NCBI GenBank assembly: GCA_963277665.1
Contig: OY728120.1
Coordinates: 942,821,195 to 942,885,194 of the forward strand
Reading direction: 5' to 3'
DNA: 64,000 nt
From: Viscum album
Taxonomy: Eukaryota; Streptophyta; Magnoliopsida; Santalales; Viscaceae
This document shows, one piece after another, positions 1-13,697 of the stretch; position 1 is the stretch's first letter; each line of letters starts with the position of its first letter. The position numbers and the translations under genes are program-made. Under the pieces are notes generated by a model that was not told the origin of the DNA, made no database searches, and worked only from the letters and a program-made list of their open reading frames with translations.

Positions 1-868
1 AATAAAATAATAAAATCACTTCTATAATGGATAGTTTTTGAATTAATGATAGTAAAGCATATATTGTTATGATTATTATATCCATAGTATATAACCACAC
101 AACAATAGATTTTTAGTTAAATTTTATTCCTAAAAATCGTATTATCATTCCTTTAGTTAAATGTTAAGTGATATTAGGCATGGATTGGATTTCTTAACAT
201 AGATTCCATGATAATATCAAATATAGGAAAATAAAATCTAAAAATCAACTCATGAACACTTATTAATTTTGACTATAAACTCCATTACCAAATCAATTAC
301 TCCAATTATATTGTGGTTTCTATCACGAATGGTTAATGAAAATCTCAACATTATATATATTCCAATTATAAGGGATTATTTTATTCAACTAGTAAAACTT
401 TTGATATAAAGGGTTAAAAATAACTAGAAATAAATTCTTTAGTAATTCTTGTCTTTTATACACACATAGATATTTTTACGAGTAAATACTATTTAAAATT
501 ATAATTATATAATTTATTTAATGTGGGAGATTATTACATACAATGATTTTAGATGATATATTATCTTAAAACCTAATGTGTCAGATAGATTACTTCATTG
601 GAAACATAAAACGAAAAAAACAGAATTTTACATTAATATTAAAATGTAACAAAATAATTATTAAGTAAGAATAAAAATTAATTAAATTATGAAAAATGTG
701 TCAAAATAAAAAATAATGATCAATATTAATACCATTGAATTAAGAATTGTTAAATCAGTGTCTATAAGCGATGAATAATATTGATTTATAATTAAATATG
801 CAACCCTTCTAAAATTGTGTTTTATAAACATTATTATGGATAAAATATATTATAGCCATGAAAAATAT
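1..868. other. AT-rich decayed sequence, no gene seen
   Basis: Very AT-rich sequence with no long reading frame and no recognisable element structure. It is probably old transposon or spacer sequence left of LTR copy L1. I see nothing specific in it. Confidence 0.4.
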
Positions 869-1632
869 ATTAACACCAATTTTATAAATGATATATATGA
901 GATAAATGTAAGAATGGTTAATATTTTTAAAAGGGTCATTTTCTTTGAAAACGATTTTGATTATATTTATATATTTTTATTTAAAAGTTAAATTCTCATG
1001 TTTTGAATTCTTATTTGGAACAACTATATATATATTTTTATTCATCATGTAAAAATTTTATTAATATGAATACATAGGATTATATTGAAATGGGTTTTTA
1101 GGTGTATTTTTAAAACTACCATTTTTACCAAATCTATTTATTTAAATAATTTATCATTATATTTAAAAATAGAGATGAATGTAAAACCATTTTACTGATA
1201 AAATATGATTTTTTGGAAAAAAATTAAAAATTTAATAATACCATAATAAATTTAGGAATGATAGGTTTAAAATGGTATTTTATTTTTAAAAAAATTAGGG
1301 TCTACGACCTTCTATTAACACAAATTTGAAAGAAATGAGTATCAGATCAGATAGATACATTTCCATTATCAGAAACATACAATATTTATACCTACCATTT
1401 GAAATCTTCCCGATCATCATTATACATGGCCCCCACAATTTACAAGTCTATGATTGTGTCCTCGTTAACATGGATGAAAACTTATCCTACATATATTAAT
1501 TTTTTTTCCAGGTTCCATAAGAGTATTTTCATTCCTAGAGGTCACTTAAACTAGAATATGTCTGAACCCCCACCCACATTGATTGATCAGGCTTGAAATT
1601 TTTGCAACATTCACCAATCATATGGATCTGAA

Positions 1633-2271
1633 TCACATGAGAAAAAATCGGTGACTTATCTTATATAAAATGATCATAAAAACATAAGGTGAGTCAATAA
1701 CTCTGAAAATATTTGACATAGTCACATGTTCATTTCTTAGGGTTTTGCGATTAGATGCTTGTGGATTATATTCCATGTTAACCTTAATAACTATTATAGA
1801 AAGTCTCAGTGTGATTATAACCATATCATGATCTCTAGAAGGAGAAATTATTGATTTCTCAGAAAATTTTTCCATCATAGTGAGATGATACAGGACTACA
1901 TATTCATTTATTTTTATTTGATTTTTCACATAGGTTTGACCAAGTGAATCCAAATGATGTGAATTATTTTCCACCTATGAAATCACCATGTTAGTGGAAT
2001 CATCAAAAGGGATGTCTAATGAGAGATTTCCCACTAATTCATTTCCATTTATACATCCAATATATGGATAAGTATCTACAAACCCTGCTCCGAAAAAGGC
2101 ATGATTATCTCCACCGACTAGATCATTAATTAGTGTTGGAGTTAATTTTTTAATTATTTTTCTAAAAATTTTGATTTTACACATTAAATGCGATAACGTT
2201 AATAATTTTTTCAATACACATATAAATTTTATCTTATAAAAGGTATTTAATACATTGATCAATAGTTTCAA
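1633..2271 (-). pseudogene. Unrecognised coding-like remnant, ~210 codons with one in-frame stop
   Basis: Two adjacent open frames (1975-2271 and 1633-1974) lie in the same frame and are separated only by a TAG at 1975-1977, which could be a decayed CAG. Read through, they give about 210 codons of protein with mixed, non-repetitive composition. This is unusual in surroundings of roughly 75-80% AT. Recognisable stretches include AFFGAGFVDTYPYIG, NELVGNLSLDIPFD and VVLYHLTMMEKFSEKS. Further coding-like fragments in shifted frames continue to about 1400, for example VGAMYNDDREDFKW. I do not recognise the family. It could be a decayed host-gene fragment, an unfamiliar transposon protein, or chance. 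It has no visible start context, introns or promoter, and it lies inside an LTR-like copy. Confidence 0.3.
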
Positions 2272-2550
2272 ATTACATTAAAATATCTTTTTTATATTTA
2301 TGAATTAAACACTAATTTCTTAAGTGAAAATAATCACCATGGTAAAAATAAAAATGGTAAAAGTATATATTAAACGTTTAAATTACATTAAAACATGTTT
2401 CAAATATATTTTAAAAATGAATAGTTATGGTATTAAAGACTATAGGTCAAGAAAATCCATTATTTTCCATTTTGAGCCGTCTTGATGTGTGAAACATGGT
2501 ATCTATTTATATTAATATGTGATTTTGTCCAAAATAACATTCCCACCAAT

Positions 2551-2560
2551 TATAAAAGGG
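2551..2560 (+). promoter_or_regulatory. LTR promoter TATA box of L1
   Basis: TATAAAAGGG is followed by a C-rich leader (GCCTCCCACCACCCC). This matches the arrangement in the young LTR, where CTTATAAAAG precedes a CT-rich leader, and it sets L1's orientation as plus. It is a relic promoter of the retrotransposon and there is no reason to think it drives a gene here. Confidence 0.5.
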
Positions 2561-5150
2561 GCCTCCCACCACCCCTACGAGACCAGTCCAAATATATGAT
2601 TTCCTCTTGATACTATAACATTTTTGTTCCCCAATAATATTAATAATTTTACTTCTGGATTTTTATTAGGATATTATCATAGGAACCCTATTCCAAAGAG
2701 TATTCTAATTGATATCCAATGTACTTAACATGAGAACATATTTCTCCGAATTTCAATTATTTTTTATATTACTCTTACAGATATATTTTTTTCATTGTTA
2801 TATTTTAAATAATTATTTTTATAATATAAAATCCATTATTAAACATTAAATACTATTAACCACCTATCCCCTTATCAATTTTAGAAAATTGAAATAAAAT
2901 ATGTGAGTGTGTCTGGACTACCACCTATAGTAATGGTAATGTATCATTTTCCTTAGCCACCGTGCATGGATTTTGATAATATTGAATTAATAAATAATTA
3001 TGATATTTATAATATATTTTTTATTATAAAATGATAAAAACATATTATTCACTTCTTATTTTCTATGGAAAATTAAATCATCAACCATGCTTTTGTGTGT
3101 ACTACCACATCAACGGAATGATTGAATATTATATTTTTATATTCATCATAACCTTTCATGATTATTCAAGAAAAATATTTTAAGGGATTGAAATTATTTT
3201 AATGATGTTATTAATGTTATTTAATGAAAATTATTACATCTATTTACAATATGAGTAATAAAAATACGTGGAATATTCAACAATCCAAAAAAGCATTCTA
3301 TGTGAAAAAATGATTTCCTTGCGATATGTAATAACTATATATAGGTTATCATATAAATATGATTTATTTAATTTTGATATATCATAATAATAAACACAAA
3401 ATGAAGCCATTATTATTATATTATAATTAAATATCGACTAGATTACTTCATAGTTATCCATTAATAATGGTATGTTCATGTCTAGATTAGGGTAACCACA
3501 TACTAGAGAAACTATACAAAATAATATCATGGATGAATATGAGAAAATAATTTCTAGAAATATATAAAATAAATAATAAAATTATGATACATCTATGGGT
3601 TTTTAATGGCTTCCTTAAATTCAAATTCATTAATTAATATACCATCATTCATTTATTAAAAATCACTCAATCACAATTGTTGCTAATTGTGTTTACAATA
3701 ACGGTAACCGAACCTATCATGGAATGAAACTTTTACAATATAAATAATTATTATAAATTATTTACAGTACCTTTTATTTTCTAGGAAATATGATCTTTGG
3801 TAGAGTAAAAAATAACGTCATCAATATTACACAAAAATTTTAAAACGTTCTCGATTACTCACACATGGTATTAAAAATAGACAATAACTAACTAATATTC
3901 TTATAAATAATAATTATTAAAGAATTTTTTAAAATATTATATATATGAAAATATTATAAAATAGAATTTAATATTTTTTATTTTTCTATATAAGAGGTTG
4001 AACAACTTTACCAGAATCCAGAAAATATATTAAGTGTTTATTATCACAGTTTTCACACCTAGAGACATATTACATAGTATACACCATGTTTATTTGGAAT
4101 GTTTTTTTAAATACACTATAATATTTTCTCTAATGATCCTCTAATTATTTATGGAAATTATTATTTCATTTGAAATTATTTTCATTATGGGGATTTCACT
4201 GAAAATAAAATTTGGTTGTTAGGTTTTCTTGTCTAAACTTTTCACCCAACGGGACATATTTTTTTATCCAAAAATAAATTTTATATTGATTATTTTATCT
4301 AATTGAACATTATTATTTTGTATCATTATCCTCTCATTATTCATTTTTTTAATATTTTCTTGGAAATCATATCCTTCATGGGGATTTGACTCAGAGTTTC
4401 TTAACATATAAGGGGTTTATTGCCTCAAATTTCATTTCCATTATACATGTTGATGATTTGAAAAATGTTTTCTATTGTTTGTTGTACTTATTAACTCTAT
4501 GATATTTCATAAAAATAATTTCAAAATTTCAATGTTATTTAATCTTCCATTTTATATTATATCCATCAATGTGTTTTGATTAAAAAGATTCTAAATATAA
4601 AATGGTTATTTGTATCTATTTTCAATTCATGGAGACATGTGTGGTCTTGTGAAAATTCATTTATTAATTATATTGTAACCAATACTTGAATTACCACAAT
4701 TTATAATGAATAAATTTCATTTCATTATTTTTTAATTTCATTGTATCCCTCTTATGTTCATTTTTTCTGACGCTGTAACTACCATAAGGAAAATTACATC
4801 TCATATTCTCTTCATTAAGATATGATCTATATTCACCACTTATTTCAATTATGTGGTTTATATATTGCTCATATATTACCCTCAAAATCCATTCATGCTA
4901 ATTTATATTTTGGTTTCGATCTTGTGTTAATCCATAACAACTTTGTTTCATTCCAAATCATCCTCAGTTATATTAATAATTTTTTCTTAAATGAATTTCC
5001 TCTGTGAACACTCTAAATTCCCATCATTTAGAAAAAGGATATTTAAAAAAATAAATGGTAATAGTGATAAGGATTAAATAGATTATATATAATTAACATT
5101 AGGATTTCTTTAATTAGTGAAATCCAAGGAATCTTCTTGTATGATTTTAT

Positions 5151-6578
5151 TGTAATTAATTAGTAAAGAATAAACACCATTGAAAATGTTAAGTGGATTA
5201 ATTTTATTTCTTCTTGAATTAATGAGGTATTATTTTTTATTCCCTTCATTACAATTAATAATTATATCCACAATTGAATTTAAAATACTATAAATTTTTA
5301 TATGGTTGTTCACCTATGTGTAAAAAATGAATTGATTATAGAAACTATTGACATAACTGTATACACTATGCTCTTCAAGATGTTAGTTTTACGGAAGCAG
5401 ACATAGAAAGAAATTATATATTTTTTATTAGTGATATATTGATAATTCATATACATTTTATTAGAGTATGGATTTTTATTTTATAATATGATATTTTTAT
5501 TTATTTATAATAATTGGATTGAATGTAATTAGAAACGGTGGTGCCTTGTTATAAATAGTACCTCCATTCTATTAAAGGATTTATAGGAAAACCTGTCTTT
5601 TGTATTTTGGTACATGTCTACCAAAAATAAGGAATTTCCTACACACAAGGGAATTATTGTATGTTCATGGTTTCTAATATCATGATATCATGTATTATGT
5701 CATTGAATTAACTATTTGACTTTATGAATTTATTCACTAATGAACCGGATATTGTTATTCATGTCATCATTTCATCTCCATCTTTATCCATGGATTTATT
5801 ATTATTTTTTGTTTCATTATATTATGTAATTATCATGATTATACCTTAATACCATATTATTTCTTCTTATAATATACTCTCTTATGATCTTTGATTGTTA
5901 TCACTTAATTTTACTATTACTGAGAATTTTATATATCCCCATAATGTTTTTTCTATTTGTATAAGTTTTGTTGACACAGATTAATATGATATTTCTCGAT
6001 GTATAAAATGTGTAAGGAATTGTATTTAAGATAATAAAGAATTATTATGTATTAATTACTTTATCGAGTACATTAAATAAGGTTAATTTGGTGGGAGAGA
6101 AATATGTTTTTGAGTTAAAATTTCATTTTATATATTTGAAACCGTAAACCTAAAAATCCATTGGTTGTATTTTAAAAAATATTTTTAGTGATATTGTAAC
6201 AATTTAGGGTTGAAATTTCTTCCCTTCAGTTAATTTCAATAAAAACATTTAAACAATTAGTTTATTCATACTCAATTCTAGGAATGTGAATTTTAAAAAT
6301 CTTTGTTGGTATAAAATTATGGTTTATATGACATTATGGGTTAAGATGATTGTTGTTGTCAATTTAAGGTTTGATATGTTTTTTTAAAATAATTTCAATG
6401 TTATAGATAATGCTTTAGTATTTTTAGAAATATAGTTGGATATTTTTAGTCATTTGGGGATTATGATTAGAGAACAGTAGTGAAAATACTAGGGACTAAT
6501 CTAATTGATAAAAAAATATATAGGATAACATCATGAAAATTTACTAATTTATAGATTGTGGGTTTTTCCTAGAAATAA
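5151..6578. other. Decayed spacer between LTR copies L1 and L2
   Basis: AT-rich sequence without a gene or a recognisable domain. It may contain the true end of L1 or decayed internal retrotransposon sequence. Confidence 0.35.
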
Positions 6579-9500
6579 TATAACACCATTAGTTTCTAAA
6601 AAACACTTTGTTTGATACCATGCATAATAGTAAACACCTAGATTAAATGAACCATAAAGTATTATTATATTATGACAATTATGAAATAGAAAATTAATTA
6701 TAGGGTATGAATAGGATTAACCAACTAATAAATATATATATATATATATATATATATTTCAGAATCAATAATTATTTATTGATAAATTAATAGGAAATAA
6801 TCACATATTTTTTTGTAATTTCTTTTTATTCATCCAAATACATTTTCATTCAAAATTGTTTTATTTATTTTTATGATAAAAAATTAAATTTAATATATTC
6901 AATTTTTTTAAAATTTAATTTATTAATATAAATTAACTTTTGAAATCCTAATATGAAAATCCGCTTATTGTGAATTTTTGGGCCTTTTCTAAAATTATTG
7001 ATTTTTTAATGATTTTTGAAAAAAATAATTTTTTCAAATAATACCATTTATTATCATTAAATCAATTAATATAAAAGAACCAATTTATTTTTTACTTTTT
7101 AATAAAACTAAATATAATACATTTTATTTGTGTTAATATTATTAATTCCATTTGAATAAGTAATGATCACGAGTTTGATATAAGTATATTTTTTAGCCAG
7201 AAAACAAATGTTTCTTAAAGGTGTTTCTCACTGCATCTTACGAATTTATATTAAAAAAGTTTTCTTTTTATAGTGATTTAATATTTATAAATAGATATAG
7301 TATTTTTAATTAATAGATTAAAATTTGTTAAATAACCCCTGTTGATTTTGTGTTCATTATGAATAGTAACTATGTTAAATGTTTTTCACCTTAGTAATGA
7401 TTAAATTTGAAATATATGGTAAAATGATATAATATCTAAAAATCCATCAAAAAAATCCATGTATTGAAATTAATGGAATATATTATTCCATATATATATA
7501 CATTTATATATTCCATTTTTTTGTAATTTCTTCTTGATAATTAAATTTATATTATTTAATGTAATGAAATTTACAAAATTTCAGTCTCTTGAATTTAATA
7601 TCTCTAAATTTTTCTTATGAATAAAAATATGATAACATCAGTTTTAATTTTTAATTTAAAATATGAATTATTTTTTATTTTTATAATTTTGTTAATAATT
7701 GTTTAATTATGAAGTAAGGACCATAAATTCTTACACAATGGCAACACAACACTTATACAAGCGAAAAAGAATTCATTTAAATGATTCAAAAAGATGTTAA
7801 ATATATTTTTTTTGGATCAGTTAAAGATACAAACAATTTTTATATATTTATATAGTATTGTAGGTATTTTTTAATGAATTATATTCAAAATAATTTACTA
7901 TCTCCATTTCATTAAAATAAAATTAAAGGAATAGTTTGAAGATCACATTAATGATATTTTATTTTAAATATAATTTTATTAATTATTATAATATAATTTT
8001 TTTACATAGATAAAATATGACTATAAATGGTCAATAATGTCTCCCCTTGGACATTTGTCAGTTTTTTTTAACTTATATGTAAATCTATAACACTTTATGA
8101 TTAAAAAATTCATTTCCATAGAAAAGATTAGAATAAGTTAATGTTGGGGCTAAAACAAAATATAAGGTATTAAAAGACCATATCATATTTATAAATTTAT
8201 TTGGATGATGAAATTTATAAAGTATCATCCTTTCATTAAATACGCTTCCTTTTAAATTATTTTTCTTGAGAATGGATTTTTTTTATATTTTATTATTTTA
8301 TAAAATTCCATGTGTTTCCCCTCACCCACATAATAAAGGAAACCCCTAATTTATCCTTTTTTAAAAAAATCGAGACATTTATTTTTTACAATATATACCA
8401 AATTATATTATCATTTTACCTAAACATTATTTGTTAGTTGTTTTCATTACAAATAACCAATGAAAGGATCCTTAGGAAATTATATAAATGAGGTGTACCA
8501 AAGAAGAGGTAATCATCTAGCTATACCTCTTTCAGTATATTTCTTTTTATACAGACTATAAATATATGGTATTCCACATTAAAAAAGGAATAATTAAACA
8601 AAACATAATTAATTTTTTTTGTGATTATTTATCCATTAATATTCCCCTATATTCTATAAAATGGTAAGTTAATGTGTCATTTGTCCGCACCTGTGGACTA
8701 CCATATCAATATTGAGATACAATTCACATTACATAACCATATTTGATGGATGTTTATGACAATGGGTTTAATTTTTAAAAATTATATTCATCACATAGTT
8801 ATTCATCTCATATTATAACATCATATCTACCTTCTTACCTTCTAATTTTATGGGGAATGATAATATCCATCATGTGTTTGTGTGAACAACCACATCCATG
8901 AAGCAATGTGATTCATTTTTAAATTACACTTTACATATATGGTAATAAAGATATACTTAATATATATATATATGATATAATAATGATTCAAAAAGATTAA
9001 CTGTTATTTATCATTCTTTTATTTTGTCTATCACAAAGTAAAAACAACTTTCATAGGTACGTATATCCTACTGTCTTTATAAATGATTTGATTCTTTTTT
9101 ATATATATATCCATTAAATTTGAAATATATATATATATATATATTTAATATATTATATTTATATTATTATGAAAATATTTTAAATGATGTAGCTATGATC
9201 AATGAATACGAACCCAAACTTCAAAACAAAAATTCTCATGATAATCGAAAAAATTGATATGAGAAAATATTGATGTTAAAATATTTCTTCGTATATTAGT
9301 TTTTATATTCTATATTTAGGGAATTAAAATATTATATGTATGTAAATTATTATGGTATATAATTAAAAATAAAAAAAATTATTTTATAGGAGGATAGTGA
9401 GCCTTTAGAGAAATTCAAACTTGTGGTATGGGATTTATTTTTCAATCTTCATTTAATTGGGATTATTTGTGCTAGAATTTCAACTAAAGGATATTATATA

Positions 9501-11020
9501 ATAGTTTACTAATAATACCATTTAAGTTTCATCTATTATTATTATTTCTAGATAGTTCATTTTTTCTTTAATTTACCTCGCATTATTTTATCAACAGACA
9601 AAAAAAATATTTTTATGGAAAAAATTATTATTTCTATCTTGGATAAAAAATACTTTTTATTCTACATTTAAATTTTCTAAAAATGTTTATATTTTTTATA
9701 CATAATTCAGATATTTTTTATGAAATTTTTACACGTGACTAAAATTGTTACAAAATTGTTTAAATGAAATCTTCTCTTCATTTTCTTAACGACTTATTTT
9801 TTTCTTTTTACAGAAAATGTGGAAGGAATGCTTATATTAATGTACATGAAAAGAAAGTAACTTCCCACCATCATGTTTTCTCAATACCTTGATTCTCTAA
9901 TTATATTATTCAAATTTTATTTTCAAGGCATTTTTTCCCTTAATATTTTTGAAATTTTTATATTTTAATATATGATTTAAAAATTAAATGGGTATTTTCC
10001 TCGGGATATACACTAGTAATCTATTGAAGAAAATTTTAAACTATGATAACATTCTTTGATGTTATATAATAATTACATTAGTAATGATCAAATAATTCAT
10101 TGTTTATTCTCCAACTATTTTGTTTATGTTTATGATGATTTAATATCAATAAATTCTATACTATATTCCAGATATTATGTTATGTTGAATAATTTTTGTA
10201 TGTTATGGCATACATAATAAAGGATTTATTAATATGTGATGGGTGGTCTTGGAATTATATACACATCTAATGTATTGGGTAAATATCTATGTTCTACGGG
10301 GGCAATGGATACATGAGAGTTTATCCACATCCCAAAAGAGCATTTATATTTGGTTATCCCAAGCTAGATATATGTTACACTAATGCTTTTCCCAATCCTA
10401 AATGAGGACAAGTAAGAGAATAACCCAAACCTGAATCATGTAGATGGGTAGTTATCCCAAGAATAAAATTTTATAAATGTATTGTTGAGTATATTGATAT
10501 AATATTACTATGATTATGCTTATTCTTCACATTATACCAATACTTAATGAAATGATATTTTTAAAATGTTATGTTCTCATGTATCATAACATTGGAACCC
10601 ATTATAAATTATATCAAATAAACTAGTTTTATTTATGATGTGACCCAAATTTATAATATGACAATTGATGGGAATGATTTTCAAAGGGTTAGAACATGAT
10701 ATCAAATCCTTTATTATCATTTTATGGTTAAATGATATTTGATTTCTCAATTTCATACCATTACTGAGCATCTATGGTTTACATTAATTACATTTCCTTT
10801 TCCCCAATATATAAATAAATTCATTATGTATGACAGGTCTACAAAGGGTTCTAGTTGTGACGAACATAGTGGGAGATTGTGTTAATATATTATAAACTAG
10901 TTTTTTGTATATTAATTTCCAAATATAGAAAATCATTACAAATCTAGCATGGGAATTAATTTTTAATATTCATATAATTTGATGTAATATTTATTTCTAT
11001 ACGGTGTGGGATCTATTGTT
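6579..11020 (+). repeat. Old LTR copy L2 of the ~4-kb family
   Basis: It starts TATAACACC, which is TGTAACACC with one G-to-A change. It then shows the family's landmarks in order: a C-rich leader after a weak TATA-like TAATAAAGG near 8331, three blocks at about 8681-8710, 8871-8903 and 9056-9085, and a decayed copy of the CTGAGCAT motif at about 10765. The tail near 10950-11010 resembles the last 100 bp of solo LTR L4. Length is about 4.4 kb. It may pair with L3 as the 5' LTR of one old element, or be an independent solo LTR. Confidence 0.55.
6732..6757. repeat. (AT)n microsatellite
   Basis: An uninterrupted run of about 13 AT dinucleotides. Shorter AT runs occur at about 9126-9143, 34197-34213 and 39317-39331. 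Confidence 0.9.
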
Positions 11021-13697
11021 TCTACCAATATAAATTTAACCTAATATTTAGATATTAAGAGTGTATAACTTTAATGTGATCTCTATAGAGATGTCTATTT
11101 ACATAATATCAACCTTATGTTTTGTTAATATATGAAAAATGAGGGTTTCCTCGGAATGCATCCCAATATAGATAGTAAAAGTTTATATGGATTCTTTATA
11201 TAGCCATCTAAAAGAATAAAACCCGAAATGAGTCGGTCAAGTATATCTGGCACCATCACTCATGTTAATAATGAGTGTTCACTTATTGTTCACCTAGTTT
11301 GACATTGTTGGTGGATAATAATGGTTTAATTCAAATTTTTATGAATTATTATAAAACATTTCAATAGATTATGATCATAGATGTCCTACGTTAGACCTAA
11401 CATGTTATAGATTTCTAAATCATGATTTATACCATCAATAAATGATTTTTCTTGATCATGTGGTTTCTCACTATGATTATCCTTTGTCAAACTATGCTTT
11501 TTGGTTTTAGTTAATGGATAGAACCTAAATAAACAACATTATTAACTACTATGATGGATAGTCCAATGATTGTTCTCTTGAAAAATAAACTGTTATGGGA
11601 ACTAAAAGGAACCACAATGTGATTATTCATAATTGCCGATAATGTTATATGATTAAAGATTTAATATTTATTGGGTATCCTAATGCATCAAATAATGGTA
11701 AGTTAGAATTTTGTGAGAGTTCACATGGTAATGGCCATACTGGGATAAAAGTTAAATTTCTTTCATGGTAGGAATGTGGGAAGAATCACATAATTTTAAT
11801 GTCTCCAAAGATGGGGGAGATGTTTTCAATGTGTAATTGAATCATATAGAAGAATCAATTTCATGAAATTTAATGTATTATGTGTGGGTAACATGAGAAT
11901 TATTAGAGATAATGACCTAATAAAAGGTTTAACATATAGAAAAAATAATGGACCCACTTCTATTTATAATTGGAGTGGAATGATTAATGTATTTTTTTAT
12001 TTGGAATAAATAATTATGCAATAAAAGTGTTTTATCAATGATTTTATTATTATAAGGATCATGAATCATAATATAATTATTATACATATGTTTTTATTTA
12101 TATACTTTCAAGAATATGTTTAACAGTATAGAAAATCTAGAAAAGTTATTTGGTTGTATGGTGATCATGTTTCATTGGGAAAAATAGATTATTTGAATTG
12201 ATTAATAAAATGGGATAATATCACAATCCATTTAATTTCATAGTCATTTACATCATTTATTATAATGTTTATTATGTTTTTATATTTATGGAAGATAATA
12301 AATAGTAATTTGATTATATTTGAGTAATAACGACTGGGTTAATTTTTGGAAGAATATATGTTATCATCTATAGATAACACAAGAGATGTTGACAACATCA
12401 TGGGTTTATATGTCATGGTTGCATCAAAAATTGGAAGTAATAGATTCACCATTTTAGGTATTTAGTGGTGTGATTCTGAGTTGATTTGAATATTTTACTA
12501 GGTTTATGTAAGAATGAACTATAGAGATTTAAATAAAAATTTAGGTTAGTATATGATTTCATTTTCTGTTAATTAATTCCTATTTGATATTATAATGGTT
12601 TAAAATTTATTAATTGTCAAATAAATCATTACAATTATTTTCATGGTCAAGTTAAGGATTACATATCAGTGTAGTATATATTTTTGATTCATTATTTTTT
12701 GGGGAATTTCACTATATTATATGATTATCTAAAGATTTACTTGTGTGATTTATTATATTTTTGGAGATTCTTCATTGGGATGAGATATAAGTAACCATTA
12801 GGTTTAACATGTGATGTACCATGAAATATTTTTTAGGAAGAATAAAGAAATTGAGGATGTAAACTAAAAGGTATGTGATCACCTATAAGTGTAATTTTTC
12901 ATAAAATTTTAAATTTATTGTTGTTATCTGGGATTTCGGGTCATTTATTGAATGATATAAGTGGATGCATATTTATTATTCTGGAAATATTTGGGTTAAA
13001 TTCATTATTTATTCTCATGAAGGTTTATTTATTTTTGGTAATATCTTACATTGTGATAAATATTTTGGTTTCAGTAATGAAATGAGTAATATGTTTTTAT
13101 ACTTTTTTAGATTATGTGATCCATTAAAAGATGATTTTAGTGCTTCTTCCCTGAAACATTCATCTAGAGCACTCATTAGTAGTTGAAAAAGATGATATTA
13201 TTTTGGAAAATGATTAAAAGATGAAATGATACATGTCAAGTTAGTAAATTTCATTATATTATTCATCTAAATGGAAAAGTAATTCCTCAAAAATAGTAAC
13301 AGATCTTGAAAAAAAGATTACCCTTCTCCATTAATTTTTTAATGAATGAATGGTCATTTTCAGACCTAAATGATATATATATTTCGGGTTATTAAATATA
13401 TCATTATTACTCACTTTATTGTGATCAATGTACTTTATAAATTTATATATTTATTTGGAAATTAATTTTCATCCAACTTTAATTTTTTTTCACCACCCAC
13501 TAATATTTTATTTGTTGGAAACCCACTTATTTGTTATTCTAAATGACCATCATTTTCCCTTTCCATTTTCTAAATATAAATTTTTATTATCCATTTTTAC
13601 AATGTGTGCTTTCAAATATATAATGTTAAAATTTAAATGATTTTATTACCAAGAAAAAGATCAAATTGGGAGGTTGAAATTTATTAATGAATGGGAA
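11021..13697. other. Decayed sequence between L2 and L3, possible internal region
   Basis: About 2.7 kb of decayed sequence, slightly less AT-rich than the LTRs around it, lies between two same-orientation LTR copies. No reverse transcriptase, RNase H or integrase motif is visible. Around 11610-11700 one frame reads NHNVIIHNC then a stop, then CYMIKDLIFIGYP, which faintly recalls the zinc-knuckle and GYP region of Ty1/copia gag. A 73-codon frame at 12965-13186 is not recognised. If L2 and L3 belong together, this would be the inside of a non-autonomous element without pol. Confidence 0.3.

Larger units (their letters stand above)
869..5150 (+). repeat. Old LTR copy L1 of the ~4-kb chromovirus LTR family (approximate limits)
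   Basis: Identified by landmarks shared with the young LTR at 58043-61902 (reverse complement). These are a TAACACC-type start near 869, a TATA box with a C-rich leader at 2551-2580, and two blocks at 2907-2930 and 3091-3116 about 185 bp apart, carrying GGACTACCACC or a variant. The 3' end is only inferred from the block-to-end distance of other copies. Heavy loss of C bases relative to the young copy marks it as old. The stretch about 1290-2271 does not resemble the other copies and may be an insertion. Confidence 0.42.

Noticed and set aside
1500..1515. A splice-acceptor-like sequence (TTTTTTTTCCAG) on the plus strand near the coding-like island
   Set aside because: The coding-like frames are on the other strand, and the plus strand after it runs into stops at once.
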